64,000 nt of DNA from Candidatus Nomurabacteria bacterium (GCA_023267435.1 JAHFNH010000001.1:62001-126000), one strand, 5' to 3'; shown: positions 7,135 through 15,369, counted from the stretch's first letter. The notes: generated by a model not told the origin, from the letters alone. Made by a program: numbers and translations.

Positions 7135-7938
7135 TTATCTTATTTCATAAGTGATTGAAACATCAGAACTGATTTTGTTCTCACCTTTTGGAATTTCTGC
7201 CGGAGCTGGAGCTACAGCGCTCTCAGCCATCATGCCAGCCTTGGCATACATCATCGGTATCGGGCTATTGTTGGACTCACTGAAAGAAGTTATTTTACCC
7301 AAACGAATACCTAAGTCTTTAGCTAAACTTTGTGCTTTTAGTTTTGCATCGTCTATCGCTATTTTTCTAGCTTCAACTTTCAAACCATCTTCATTGTCTA
7401 TCGCAAAATTTGGTCCATTTAAATTAGAAACGCCAAGCGCCCCGATACCTTGGATTATTTTGCCAGCATCATCTGTGTTTCTTATTTTAACGGTAATACT
7501 CTCACTGGCTGTGTATCCGACAATGACATTGTTGCCAGTTGGTGGAGGACAGTTTACTTGAGCACAAGGTATTTGCTTTCCATATCTGTATTCGTATTTC
7601 GGATAGAAAGATGAATTGGTTGTTTTAATATCTTTGTCAGCAATATTATTTGATCTCAAAAAAGAAAGAGAATCTTTCTCGATCTGTGCTACGCCATCTT
7701 GCGCTTCTTTGACAGTCTTCGCGTCTTTTGAAATTGTAAAATCAATATTGGCAATATCTGGCACAGCAGAAACTTCTCCATGACCAGAGAAAGTTATAAT
7801 ATCTTTAGGTTGATCGTTATATCTGCCAAAAGACCTATTTTCAAAACATGCTTGGACAACGAAAGCGACTAAAAAAGCAATTAAAGCAATTTTCAAACCG
7901 CGATATAATTTTACTTTTTTTTCTGGTGATAATTCCAT
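7135..7938 (-). CDS. SIMPL-domain (DUF541) membrane-anchored protein
   Basis: 267 residues. Residues 12-30 (YRGLKIALIAFLVAFVVQA) form a membrane anchor or uncleaved signal. The rest matches the SIMPL/DUF541 pattern: ITFSGHGEVSAVPDIANIDFTI, a central YTASESITVKIRN segment, and EARKIAIDDAKLKAQSLAKDLG before a terminal beta region. The extracytoplasmic domain likely has an envelope-stress role as in other family members; the molecular function is unknown. Downstream of the FKBP gene in the same direction (28 nt). Confidence 0.85.
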   Translation of the reverse strand: MELSPEKKVKLYRGLKIALIAFLVAFVVQACFENRSFGRYNDQPKDIITFSGHGEVSAVPDIANIDFTISKDAKTVKEAQDGVAQIEKDSLSFLRSNNIADKDIKTTNSSFYPKYEYRYGKQIPCAQVNCPPPTGNNVIVGYTASESITVKIRNTDDAGKIIQGIGALGVSNLNGPNFAIDNEDGLKVEARKIAIDDAKLKAQSLAKDLGIRLGKITSFSESNNSPIPMMYAKAGMMAESAVAPAPAEIPKGENKISSDVSITYEIR

Positions 7939-7966
7939 ATTTTAATTCCCGCCGTAGCGAAATAAA

Positions 7967-8479
7967 TTATTTTTTAATTCCAATAAGTTCGACAGTGAAA
8001 GTTAATTTTGCATTTGGAGGAATTACTCCGCCAGCACCAGCTGCACCATAAGCGTATTCAGGATTAATTTCCAATTTTCTCTGCTCGCCTGTTTTCATTC
8101 CATCTACTCCAATATCCCAGCCCTTAATAACTTGTCCTGCACCGAGTGTGAAAATAAATGGTTGAACATGGTTAAACTTTGGATCAATATTTGAATCAAA
8201 AGCAGTGCCATCTTCAAGTGTTCCTGTGTAATTCATAGCGACAGTATCGCCAGCTTTCGCTGCATCGCCTGTGCCTTCTCTTAAGACTGTAATTTTTACT
8301 CCATCAACTTGCTGTGTGTTATCCATATTTGTATTTGTATTTGTATTTTGCTCTTGTCCAACTTGTGGAGCTGGCTCAGGAGTGTTCTTTTTATTAATAG
8401 TAATGTAAACCAAAACTGCAATCACAACCGCAAAGATTATGATTGAAACCATCATACTTGTTTTTTTGTCTTTTAACAT
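7967..8479 (-). CDS. FKBP-type peptidyl-prolyl cis-trans isomerase, membrane-anchored
   Basis: 170 residues. A transmembrane helix (MVSIIIFAVVIAVLVYITI) is followed by an Asn/Thr/Gln-rich linker and an FKBP domain from about residue 58: GDTVAMNYTGTLEDGTAFDSN, FTLGAGQVIKGWDIGVDGMKTGE, EYAYGAAGAGGVIPPNAKLTF. The aromatic and Asp residues of the active site are present. It would catalyse proline isomerisation outside the membrane. Lies between murB and the SIMPL gene, probably one transcript. Confidence 0.93.
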   Translation of the reverse strand: MLKDKKTSMMVSIIIFAVVIAVLVYITINKKNTPEPAPQVGQEQNTNTNTNMDNTQQVDGVKITVLREGTGDAAKAGDTVAMNYTGTLEDGTAFDSNIDPKFNHVQPFIFTLGAGQVIKGWDIGVDGMKTGEQRKLEINPEYAYGAAGAGGVIPPNAKLTFTVELIGIKK

Positions 8480-8541
8480 AAATTAAAAAATAATTAACTT
8501 TTAATAACCTCAATTATACACCTAGTCAGCATATAAACAAA

Positions 8542-9585
8542 TTAGATGAGATTTACCTCTGGTGTCAGCTTTAAACCGAATTTTTGTTCAACCGATTCAA
8601 TGATTTTATCAGCTAAATCTAAAATTTCTTCGCCTTTCGCTCCGCCATAATTCACTAAAACAAGCGCTTGTTTATCATGTACGCCGACATTGCCGAGTCT
8701 TTTTCCTTTCCAACCAGACTGTTCAATGAGCCAGCCAGTTGGGATTTTTATCAATTCTCCTTCTGCCTCACCGGCAGACGAGTCTTTAAACACTGGCATG
8801 TCTGAGTATATTTCCAGTAAGCTCTGTGCTTTTTCTTTATCGACATAAACATTCTTAAAAAAACTTCCAGCATTACCTAAAATTTTTGGGTCAGGTAGTT
8901 TGCTTTTGCGAATTGCTGAGACGGCATCGCTGACATCTTTGGAACTTTTTATTTCGATATTGTTTTCTTTTAAATAACTCTCGAGTGCTTTGTAGTCTGC
9001 ATTCAATTTTGGAATTTTGCTCAATTTCAAAGTTATTGCAGTAATAAAATATTTACCTTTTAATTTATTTTTAAAAACACTTTCCCTGTAACCGAACTCA
9101 CATTCTTCTTTTGTAAAAACTTTTTTCTCACCAGACCCTATTTCAATAGCTTCTAAACTTTCTAAAACATCTTTCAACTCCACTCCGTATGCTCCCATAT
9201 TTTGTATCGGTGCTGCGCCAGCCGTGCCAGGAATCAACGACATATTTTCAATACCCCAAAATCCGTGATTTACAGAAAACAAAACCACATCATGCCAGAC
9301 TTCCCCACCCATAGCTTTAATCAAAACTGTTTCTGAATTTTCATCCTGAACTTGCTGAAGGACAATTCCTTTTAATTTATCTAAAACAACCAAACCATTA
9401 AAATCTTTGGTAAAAAGAACATTACTGCCGGCACCTAAAATAAATCTTTCATTTTCCTTAAATTCCGGAGACAAAAAAAGTTCCTGCAAATCCGCTTCAC
9501 TAGTAACCTCGACAAAAAGCTTCGCTTTAGCCCTTATTCCAAAAGTATTTAAATTAGTTAAATCATAATCCCGTAAAATTTCCAT
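8542..9585 (-). CDS. murB: UDP-N-acetylenolpyruvoylglucosamine reductase
   Basis: 347 residues. The FAD-binding region has NTFGIRAKAKLFVEV, ILGAGSNVL, and ENMSLIPGTAGAAPIQNMGAYGVE; the substrate region has FGYRESVFK, GNAGSFFKNV with the catalytic Ser, and the C-terminal Glu in LTPEVNLI. It reduces UDP-GlcNAc-enolpyruvate to UDP-MurNAc for peptidoglycan. Two oddities: a TCTGCC/GGCAGA hairpin at 8762-8778 coding for SSAGEAE, and a QQVQDENSE segment (about residues 77-85) that look like in-frame additions. Confidence 0.94.
   Translation of the reverse strand: MEILRDYDLTNLNTFGIRAKAKLFVEVTSEADLQELFLSPEFKENERFILGAGSNVLFTKDFNGLVVLDKLKGIVLQQVQDENSETVLIKAMGGEVWHDVVLFSVNHGFWGIENMSLIPGTAGAAPIQNMGAYGVELKDVLESLEAIEIGSGEKKVFTKEECEFGYRESVFKNKLKGKYFITAITLKLSKIPKLNADYKALESYLKENNIEIKSSKDVSDAVSAIRKSKLPDPKILGNAGSFFKNVYVDKEKAQSLLEIYSDMPVFKDSSAGEAEGELIKIPTGWLIEQSGWKGKRLGNVGVHDKQALVLVNYGGAKGEEILDLADKIIESVEQKFGLKLTPEVNLI
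8762..8778. repeat. Small hairpin within the murB coding sequence
   Basis: TCTGCC-TCACC-GGCAGA, a 6-bp stem with 5-nt loop, read in frame as Ser/Ala/Gly/Glu residues in a surface loop of MurB before the conserved GWLIEQSGWKG. Confidence 0.4.
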
Positions 9586-9632
9586 ATATTAAAACTATAC
9601 TCCTTAATGAGTAATGTGCGCAAATATTAAAA

Positions 9633-11237
9633 TTATTCGATTAATCCAAGCTTTTCTAGTCTCGCCGAGATTGCCCCCCTTTTTCTGCCGAATTCTTTTG
9701 CTAAGTCTTTAATTGGTGTTTTCTTTTCAAAAAGTTCAAACAATTTTTCATCTTCTTCTGTTGTCCAAGATTTGTATGCGTTGGGTGATTCTGCAGAATC
9801 ACGTCGCGCAGTGTCCTTTGAAGCGCGACGCTTTTTTGTGTTTATAGTTCCACTATTTTTTCTAGATTCTTTTACTATCTTACCACCCGAAGCAGTAACA
9901 AAATTACTGTGCATTTTTAAAAGTTTGTCTTTAGAAATTTCAGCAAAAAGTTTTTCCGCATCTTTTGATTGTTCATGAAACATCGCATCCTTCTCCAGAA
10001 TTTCTGGATGCACCTGAAAAGCTCTAGCATTAAACCCGATAATATGAAGTCCGGAAAGTCTACGTACGCGAGATAATGCGACATAACCTTGTCCATACTC
10101 AAACACATCCGACAAATCCATAATTGCCGAATCCATACTCATCCCCTGACTTTTATGAACAGTAATAGCCCAAGCGAGGCGAAGCGGTATCTGAATTATC
10201 TTCGCTTTTATTTTTCCATTTTCTTCGACACTCCATTCCATCGGCTCGACGATAATTCTTTTTCCATTTCGAGTTTGAACAATAGGACTTCTGGAACCTT
10301 TTTGAAATTCTACGACAGTGCCGAGAGTTCCATTTACAAATCCTTCTTTTGGATTATTTTTAGTGAACATAACTTCCGCGCCAATTTTCAAATATAAATT
10401 TTCTGGTGACAAGCATCCTTTTTTCAAAATAGCGACAAGTGCATCTGGTCCGACTGAATCCATAATAAATTCTTCTGTATCACTTTCTATTTTTGAAAGG
10501 GTTACGGTGTTTACCGAATCCACATCGACATTGTGCGAATAAAGTTTCGGTGCTTTTTCTGGCAGATTTGCTCTGTCCACTTTTCGTTCTTCTAACTGTT
10601 CAAAATGTTCTTGATCAAAAGTGTTACTGCGAATAGCCGAAAGAATAGAAAGAAAGACTTCATCGTCTTGTCGGTATTGTTCAGTCAGATAACAAACTAT
10701 CGGCCGAGCCTTCTCCCAGGCAGGACAATCACAAGCAAAAATGGGTTCTGGTCCATCGTCCATCAGAGATGCTTGAAGTTTTTGTTCTGTTTCTCTTTTT
10801 ATAATCGGTGGCAACTGAAAAAAATCCCCAACGAATATTACTTGGAGCCCGCCAAATGCTTCGTGAGTATTGTTCACTTCTCGACAAACTGCATCCACCA
10901 TCGAAAGTGTCGTCGATGAAAGCATTGAGATCTCATCGATCACAAGAACTTTCGCACGACGAATTCTTTTTGAAACATATTCATTGCTGGCAATTTTATC
11001 TAAGTCGTATTTATCTAATTTATTTTTTATTCCGATTCCACTCCAAGAATGTATTGTCATACCGCCGATATGCGTCGCTGCGATACCAGTCGAAGCAGTA
11101 ATAGCGACTTCCACATCGGAGTCGCGCAAATAATTTACATATTCATTAATAGTATGAGTTTTACCGGCACCAGGTTCGCCTGTGAGAAATACATTTGCTC
11201 CTGTCTTTAAAATATCTAGAGCTTCTTTTTGAGTCAT
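9633..11237 (-). CDS. Pif1/RecD-like DNA helicase with C-terminal SANT-like domain
   Basis: 534 residues. Helicase motifs: FLTGEPGAGKTHT (Walker A, residue ~17), ITASTGIAA, VLVIDEISMLS (Walker B), VGDFFQLPPI, YRQDD and ITVHKSQGMS with YVALSRVR. After a basic linker (about 455-485) comes WTTEEDEKLFELFEKK...RKRGAISARLEKLGL, like a Myb/SANT helix-turn-helix. The linker is encoded by a palindromic repeat shared with the secE upstream region. The ATG lies only 2 nt after the tRNA-His 3' base. Likely a 5'-3' helicase in genome maintenance. Confidence 0.88.
   Translation of the reverse strand: MTQKEALDILKTGANVFLTGEPGAGKTHTINEYVNYLRDSDVEVAITASTGIAATHIGGMTIHSWSGIGIKNKLDKYDLDKIASNEYVSKRIRRAKVLVIDEISMLSSTTLSMVDAVCREVNNTHEAFGGLQVIFVGDFFQLPPIIKRETEQKLQASLMDDGPEPIFACDCPAWEKARPIVCYLTEQYRQDDEVFLSILSAIRSNTFDQEHFEQLEERKVDRANLPEKAPKLYSHNVDVDSVNTVTLSKIESDTEEFIMDSVGPDALVAILKKGCLSPENLYLKIGAEVMFTKNNPKEGFVNGTLGTVVEFQKGSRSPIVQTRNGKRIIVEPMEWSVEENGKIKAKIIQIPLRLAWAITVHKSQGMSMDSAIMDLSDVFEYGQGYVALSRVRRLSGLHIIGFNARAFQVHPEILEKDAMFHEQSKDAEKLFAEISKDKLLKMHSNFVTASGGKIVKESRKNSGTINTKKRRASKDTARRDSAESPNAYKSWTTEEDEKLFELFEKKTPIKDLAKEFGRKRGAISARLEKLGLIE
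9788..9832. repeat. Palindromic repeat in frame within the pif1-like gene
   Basis: GATTCTGCAGAATC (perfect 14-nt palindrome, 9787-9800) overlaps the CGTCGCGC / GCGCGACG hairpin repeat (9798-9832). The latter matches 7027-7059 with small differences. It encodes part of the linker before the SANT-like domain without breaking the frame. Confidence 0.6.
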
Positions 11238-11239
11238 TG

Positions 11240-11311
11240 GGCGCCCGGAGGGAGTTGAACCCTCGATACCGGTTCCACAAACCGGAGTTTTACCGTTAAA
11301 CTACGGGCACC
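11240..11311 (-). tRNA. tRNA-His (GTG)
   Basis: A complete cloverleaf on the minus strand with anticodon loop TTGTGGA. An encoded G-1 pairs with C73, the hallmark of tRNA-His. CCA is not encoded; the next bases are CA then the ATG of the downstream helicase. Confidence 0.95.
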
Positions 11312-11346
11312 ATGTGTATATCTCCTACTTCTAAGAGACGCTGACC

Positions 11347-11375
11347 ATTATGGCAGAACAAGGCCAATTTTTCAA
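11347..11375 (-). promoter_or_regulatory. Promoter for tRNA-His / pif1-like gene
   Basis: On the minus strand TTGAAA, 17 nt, CATAAT. Predicted start near 11340, about 29 nt before the tRNA. Confidence 0.5.
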
Positions 11376-11399
11376 CTTTAGAATTTTATTCTAGTGTTG

Positions 11400-11483
11400 T
11401 GCACGAGGGGAGATTTGAACTCCCATGCCCTTGCGAGCGCTACCACCTCAAGGTAGTGCGTCTACCAGTTTCGCCACCCGTGC
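11400..11483 (-). tRNA. tRNA-Leu (GAG)
   Basis: 84 nt with a long variable arm as expected for a class II tRNA; anticodon loop TTGAGGT, anticodon GAG; 7-bp acceptor GCACGGG/CTCGTGC; discriminator A; CCA not encoded. Upstream of tRNA-His in the same direction. Confidence 0.94.
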
Positions 11484-11500
11484 ATTTCTAGACTCTAACA

Positions 11501-11531
11501 AAAAAATCCACTTTTGTGAAATGGATTTTTT
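11501..11531 (-). terminator. Terminator of rplS
   Basis: AAAAAATCCA and TGGATTTTTT arms with a T-run on the minus strand. Confidence 0.8.
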
Positions 11532-11542
11532 GTTTAAATATT

Positions 11543-11977
11543 TTATTCGATGACTCCGGCGGCTTTGTCTTCTTCTTCAGTTTTACTGTCTGCATCTAGA
11601 GTGACTGAACGCATTTTTCTTCGAACATCCTTCACCGCCTTAGTTCGGATGTAATAAAGTTTTGATCTGCGGGCTCGAGCTTTTTTAACAACTTCAATCT
11701 TATCAACCATCGGAGAATAAATCGGAAAGATTCTTTCTACGCCGACACCTGATGCAACCTTTCTAACTGTAAATGTTGCTCCAGCTTCTGCACCGTGCTT
11801 TCTTGCAAGTACGATTCCTTCAAAAGCCTGTAAGCGGAATTTTCCTGTTTCGCCTTTCTTAGCGGCTTTTTCTTCAGGAATTTTGGACCAAACACGAACT
11901 GTATCACCAGCATTGAAATCAAGCTTCTTTCGCGCTTCGATATCGACTGGACTAAATTTGATTTTTGTTACTGCCAT
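11543..11977 (-). CDS. rplS: 50S ribosomal protein L19
   Basis: 144 residues. FNAGDTVRVWSKIPE, FEGIVLARKHG, ATFTVRKVASGVGVERIFPIYSP and VVKKARARRSKLYYIR are diagnostic of L19. There is an acidic C-terminal extension of about 20 residues (LDADSKTEEEDKAAGVIE) beyond typical L19. Sits at the 30S-50S interface. Monocistronic. Confidence 0.95.
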   Translation of the reverse strand: MAVTKIKFSPVDIEARKKLDFNAGDTVRVWSKIPEEKAAKKGETGKFRLQAFEGIVLARKHGAEAGATFTVRKVASGVGVERIFPIYSPMVDKIEVVKKARARRSKLYYIRTKAVKDVRRKMRSVTLDADSKTEEEDKAAGVIE

Positions 11978-12055
11978 AATTCATACAATCTAACACAAAC
12001 ACTTTGTTTTTGCAATTATTTCGGTTTGAAAGCATTTTTAGGCCTAAAATAAAAA

Positions 12056-12083
12056 AATACCCCCTAATAATATAGGAGGTATT
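12056..12083 (-). terminator. Terminator of hypothetical gene 12100-12600
   Basis: AATACC.CCTA / TAGG.GGTATT stem with A-run before it on the + strand, i.e. a T-run after it on the minus strand. Confidence 0.7.
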
Positions 12084-12099
12084 CAATCTTTTTGACAAA

Positions 12100-12600
12100 T
12101 TAAGTAATATTACAAATAGCACCAAAGCTATGAAAACCACTATGACGAACGACATGATCAAGCTTCCTCTTTGGACCATCTGAGGAAAGAATTGGCACAC
12201 GAAACTCCTGATGCATATCTTTAAAAACTGAACCCAAAGAAATAATGTTAGTATGTTTTTGAAGTTCCGGATCTTTTATTCCCAAAGCCAAAAGTTCTTC
12301 GATTGTGATTGGACGACAATCACCTCTCTTCATCCTGATCATTACTTCGGTGAATGGAATTAATTTACTAAAAGTAAAAACTTCAATGATCGAAATTCGT
12401 TTGGTTTTATTTACTATTGGAAAATTATTCTCATTAATTTCACTATTAATTAAATCATAACCTCCCAAACGAATAAGTTGTTCTATGGTTTTAGTACCAT
12501 CAATTTCTACTTCAAAAGAGTGGTGACCTGTTTCAGGATGTCCCATCTCAACTGTTCCAGGAATTCTAATCCCTGGATGTCTATTACTAATTTCTGTCAT
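12100..12600 (-). CDS. Hypothetical protein, CPR-type
   Basis: 166 residues, not recognised with certainty. No signal peptide or membrane segment. Features: a predicted beta-rich N-terminus (GTVEMGHPETGHHSFEVEIDG), a central TFSKLIPFTEVMIRMKRGDCRP, and a C-terminal NIISLGSVFKDMHQEFRVPILSSDGPKRKLD resembling the tail of short hypothetical proteins I recall from Parcubacteria. It has its own terminator and a minus-strand promoter, TTGACT-17-TATAAA, around 12690-12720, so it is a real, separately transcribed gene. Function unknown. Confidence 0.7.
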   Translation of the reverse strand: MTEISNRHPGIRIPGTVEMGHPETGHHSFEVEIDGTKTIEQLIRLGGYDLINSEINENNFPIVNKTKRISIIEVFTFSKLIPFTEVMIRMKRGDCRPITIEELLALGIKDPELQKHTNIISLGSVFKDMHQEFRVPILSSDGPKRKLDHVVRHSGFHSFGAICNIT

Positions 12601-12722
12601 AACTTTATGATTTATTTGTTTAAAGAACTATTTGAGCCAATCAAACCACTGTGTGGTATCCAAGGCGGCTTTACCTTTGGGATATAATTTATAAATCTTT
12701 TGAGATAAAAAGTCAACAATAT

Positions 12723-13475
12723 TTACACTGAAAACTTTTTAAAATCTTCTGGAAGGGGTGCTTCTATTTTTATTTTTTTACCTTCTAAATTTTCAAATTC
12801 AATAGACTTGGCATGCAAGGCTAAACGAGAAATGCCTAGAGGGCAAGGTTTGCCCGGATCATAAAGTGAATCACAGGCAACAGGGTGATTTAAATATTTC
12901 ATATGCACGCGGATCTGATGCGTGCGTCCAGTCTTGGGACGTACTTCCAAATAACTAAATTTATTTCCATTTTTATCTTCAAATTTTTTCAGGACAGTAT
13001 ATTCAGTAATAGCTTCACGTAGTTCTCCTCGCGCACCTCGTCCAGCCAAACGACGACGAAAATCACTAGGGCTTCGTCCGATTGGTTTATTGATCACTCC
13101 TTTATCTTCTTTAAAGAATCCAGAAACGATAGCGTGATAAGTTTTCTTTATTTCCCTGTCTTGGAATTGTTTTTTTAAAAATTCATGAGCTTTTTGATTT
13201 TTCACCAAAAGTAAAACACCGGAAGTATCTTTGTCTAAACGATGCACTATGCCAGGACGTTTTATTTCACTCTCTTCAGAAACAATCGGTTCACCGACAT
13301 TTTCCATTTCCGGATAATTTTCCAAAATCCAATGGGTCAAATCTTTTTCCTTGCTCTTTCCATCCGCATGCACCGAAATACCCGACGGTTTGTCTATGGC
13401 TAAAATATTTTTATCTTCGTAGAGAACTTTGGGTAAAAGTTTACTGTTTTTGTTTGTTGATATTTTTTGTAACAT
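12723..13475 (-). CDS. RluA/RluD-family 23S rRNA pseudouridine synthase
   Basis: 250 residues. NILAIDKPSGISVHADG, then the catalytic GIVHRLDKDTSGVLLLVKN with the active-site Asp, and EVRPKTGRTHQIRVHMKYLNHPVACDSLY. No N-terminal S4 domain. Isomerises specific uridines in rRNA or tRNA; the target site cannot be read from the sequence. Its start overlaps the 3' end of the upstream gene by 35 nt, indicating co-transcription. Confidence 0.92.
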   Translation of the reverse strand: MLQKISTNKNSKLLPKVLYEDKNILAIDKPSGISVHADGKSKEKDLTHWILENYPEMENVGEPIVSEESEIKRPGIVHRLDKDTSGVLLLVKNQKAHEFLKKQFQDREIKKTYHAIVSGFFKEDKGVINKPIGRSPSDFRRRLAGRGARGELREAITEYTVLKKFEDKNGNKFSYLEVRPKTGRTHQIRVHMKYLNHPVACDSLYDPGKPCPLGISRLALHAKSIEFENLEGKKIKIEAPLPEDFKKFSV

Positions 13476-14406
13476 CTAATATTTTCACATGAACAGCATC
13501 AGAGAAAAACGCCTTTTCGTTTTCAAAAGTAAATACATTTTTCTCTTCACCCGCCTTGCGCACAAGTCCAAGTATTTCAGAATGCATGTCAAAAAGACGC
13601 GAAGCTAGACGTTGTTCTAAATTAAAATCTTCTTTTTTTGTTTCATCCGTAGCTTCGTTTGTCATGTGTCTATAATATACAGACTTTTTAGAATAACGAT
13701 CTTTAAATGCTGAAAGTTGAGCTTCTGCTTGAATGAGTAATTTATCCTGAATAGGATTATTTTCTAAAACATTGAAATTTTTCTGAGCAATTTCTTTAAT
13801 CAAAACATTAATAGACTCGTTGTCACAACCTAAAATAACTTTCGGAAGCAAAAGTCCATTTTTTTCTCGAATATCATCATAGACATATTTTAATTTAGGA
13901 ATATTATTGTTGTCTAAATCTTTTTTCAAAGCGTGAATTTTTGTATTAATTCCCTCTATGTCTGAGGTAAATGTGGCATCAAATTCAAGTCCCAACAATT
14001 TATATTGAGTAACAAAATCTAGTGTATTAAATTTTACTCCGCCATCAATAAAATTAAGTTCATCGTCAATATCTGATGCCAAGAAAGATTCTGCTTCTTT
14101 GCCAAAATATTCAAATTTAGATATACCGACAACAATGAGACGTTCTAGGAAGTCTGCTTTGAGTTTCGTTATTTTTTGCTCAAGTGTCGCCTCTCCGTAT
14201 TTTTTTCTTTTATTGGCTAAAAGCTCATACTCTTGATCAATTTCCTGTTTTGAATATCCTGGCTCTTTAGATGTAAAATCATACGGATTTAAACGTGTAA
14301 ATTTATATTCATTTTCAAGATTTTTTAAAGCAGTAGAAACAAGCTCGAATTCCTTTTCAAGCTTTACTTTCACATTTTCGAAACTTATGGGTAGGTCTTC
14401 GTTCAT
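13441..14406 (-). CDS. Hypothetical charged helical protein
   Basis: 321 residues from ATG at 14406, chosen because TATTAT ends 8 nt upstream on the minus strand; the upstream extension is hydrophobic and non-coding in character. The protein is soluble, Lys/Glu-rich and mostly helical, with coiled-coil-like stretches (FENVKVKLEKEFELVSTALK). No catalytic motif is seen. It overlaps the pseudouridine synthase start. I do not recognise the family; possibly a conserved CPR protein. Confidence 0.65.
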   Translation of the reverse strand: MNEDLPISFENVKVKLEKEFELVSTALKNLENEYKFTRLNPYDFTSKEPGYSKQEIDQEYELLANKRKKYGEATLEQKITKLKADFLERLIVVGISKFEYFGKEAESFLASDIDDELNFIDGGVKFNTLDFVTQYKLLGLEFDATFTSDIEGINTKIHALKKDLDNNNIPKLKYVYDDIREKNGLLLPKVILGCDNESINVLIKEIAQKNFNVLENNPIQDKLLIQAEAQLSAFKDRYSKKSVYYRHMTNEATDETKKEDFNLEQRLASRLFDMHSEILGLVRKAGEEKNVFTFENEKAFFSDAVHVKILDVTKNINKQKQ

Positions 14407-14490
14407 ATAGACCAATAATACATCTTTATTTAGAAAAATCAAAAACTTGAAAAATAAAGATTTTAGCGTATACTTGAAATTGTATTTCAT

Positions 14491-14513
14491 ACGCGGTTAG
14501 CTGTTTTGGTAGG
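14491..14513 (+). repeat. Partial copy of the tRNA-Val 5' end
   Basis: CGCGGTTAGCT (14492-14502) is identical to tRNA-Val positions 14570-14580, and TGGTAG follows at a similar spacing. It lies 78 nt upstream of the intact tRNA in the same direction. A relic of duplication or insertion is possible. Confidence 0.5.
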
Positions 14514-14568
14514 TATCAAAAGTAGCCAACTAAAAGCATATTGTAAATATATAGTTAAAAAAAATAAT

Positions 14569-14641
14569 GCGCGGTTAGCTCAGTTGGTAGAGCAACCCGT
14601 TTACACCGGGAAGGTCGTAGGTTCGAGTCCTACACCGCGCA
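14569..14641 (+). tRNA. tRNA-Val (TAC)
   Basis: Cloverleaf with acceptor GCGCGGT/ACCGCGC, GGTTCGAGTCC T-arm, anticodon loop TTTACAC, discriminator A, no encoded CCA. One mismatch (A-A) at the top of the anticodon stem. Confidence 0.95.
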
Positions 14642-14818
14642 CAAAACGAGTATTTAACAAAAGCACCCTACGGTGCTTTTGTTTGTTTTGTGCGAGCCGG
14701 AGTCATGTTTTTTCAGCAGAAAAAATAGACGAGGTGGGGTCGCGAAATTTCCGAGCGACGGCGAGGAAATATTTGTGATCACAAAACAACCTTAGAAAAA
14801 TTATTCCTGACCACAAAA
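14640..14818 (+). repeat. tRNA-flanking repeat block, copy after tRNA-Val
   Basis: Starts with the terminator hairpin AAAAGCACC/GGTGCTTTT (14657-14682). It continues with GTTTTGTGCGAGCC, the hairpin TTTTTT-CAGCAG-AAAAAA, CCGAGCGACGGCGAG and ATTATTCCTGACCACAAAA. The first ~95 nt match the flank of tRNA-Lys at 50281-50375 with about 8 differences; the later modules occur there in swapped order. Confidence 0.75.
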
Positions 14819-14867
14819 TATCTTATCCACTAGTATTTGTGCGTGTTTTATTGTTATAATAAAAAAT

Positions 14868-15257
14868 ATGGAAAAAAAGGTTCACATTCTTCTCGTTGAC
14901 GATGATGAGATCATACGCAGATTTTTCGGCTCTAAACTCGCTGCTGCGGGCTATGAAGTGATATATGGAGAAGATGGCAATGAAGGACGCGAAATGGCGC
15001 GACGTTTTCAGCCCGACCTTGTCTTGATGGATATCAACATGCCAGTGATGGATGGCATCAAAGCTTCCAGTATGATGAAAGACGAAAAAGAAACTTCTAA
15101 CATTCCGATTATTTTCCTTAGCAACGAGGACTTATCAATTGAAGAAGAGAAAGTAATAAAAGAGCTGGGTGTGTCAGGATGCATCCAAAAAGGAGTTGAA
15201 CCTGAAGAACTTATCGATTATGTTAAAAAAGCTCTCGCGAACCTTGCTGAAAAATAA
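14868..15257 (+). CDS. Stand-alone response regulator receiver (CheY-like)
   Basis: 129 residues, a single REC domain with no output domain. LLVDDDE supplies the acidic pocket, LVLMDINMPVMDG the phospho-acceptor Asp, then FLSNE and a Lys near GCIQKG. TATAAT ends 7 nt before the ATG, so the mRNA is probably leaderless. No histidine kinase lies next to it; a PAS/GAF protein lacking a kinase domain is 3 kb away. Probably controls type IV pilus or cell behaviour (inference from neighbour pilM). Confidence 0.92.
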   Translation: MEKKVHILLVDDDEIIRRFFGSKLAAAGYEVIYGEDGNEGREMARRFQPDLVLMDINMPVMDGIKASSMMKDEKETSNIPIIFLSNEDLSIEEEKVIKELGVSGCIQKGVEPEELIDYVKKALANLAEK

Positions 15258-15295
15258 TTTTGAAAATAGATTTTAATTTGCTAGTATGATGCCAT

Positions 15296-15367
15296 GCCCT
15301 CGTAGTTCAATGGATAGAACAAGGCTCTTCTAAGGCCTTGATGTAGGTTCGATTCCTACCGAGGGCA
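15296..15367 (+). tRNA. tRNA-Arg (TCT)
   Basis: Acceptor GCCCTCG/CGAGGGC, anticodon loop CTTCTAA, T-arm GGTTCGATTCC, discriminator A, no encoded CCA. Body closely resembles the other tRNA-Arg at 42561. Confidence 0.95.
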
Positions 15368-15369
15368 CA

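Noticed and set aside
9340..9372. TCATCCTGAACTTGCTGAAGG in murB as a palindromic element
   Set aside because: It resembles a repeat I recall, but it is not self-complementary and I found no second copy here.
14506..14778. 90-codon reading frame over tRNA-Val
   Set aside because: It runs through the tRNA and its terminator; the tRNA explains the sequence.
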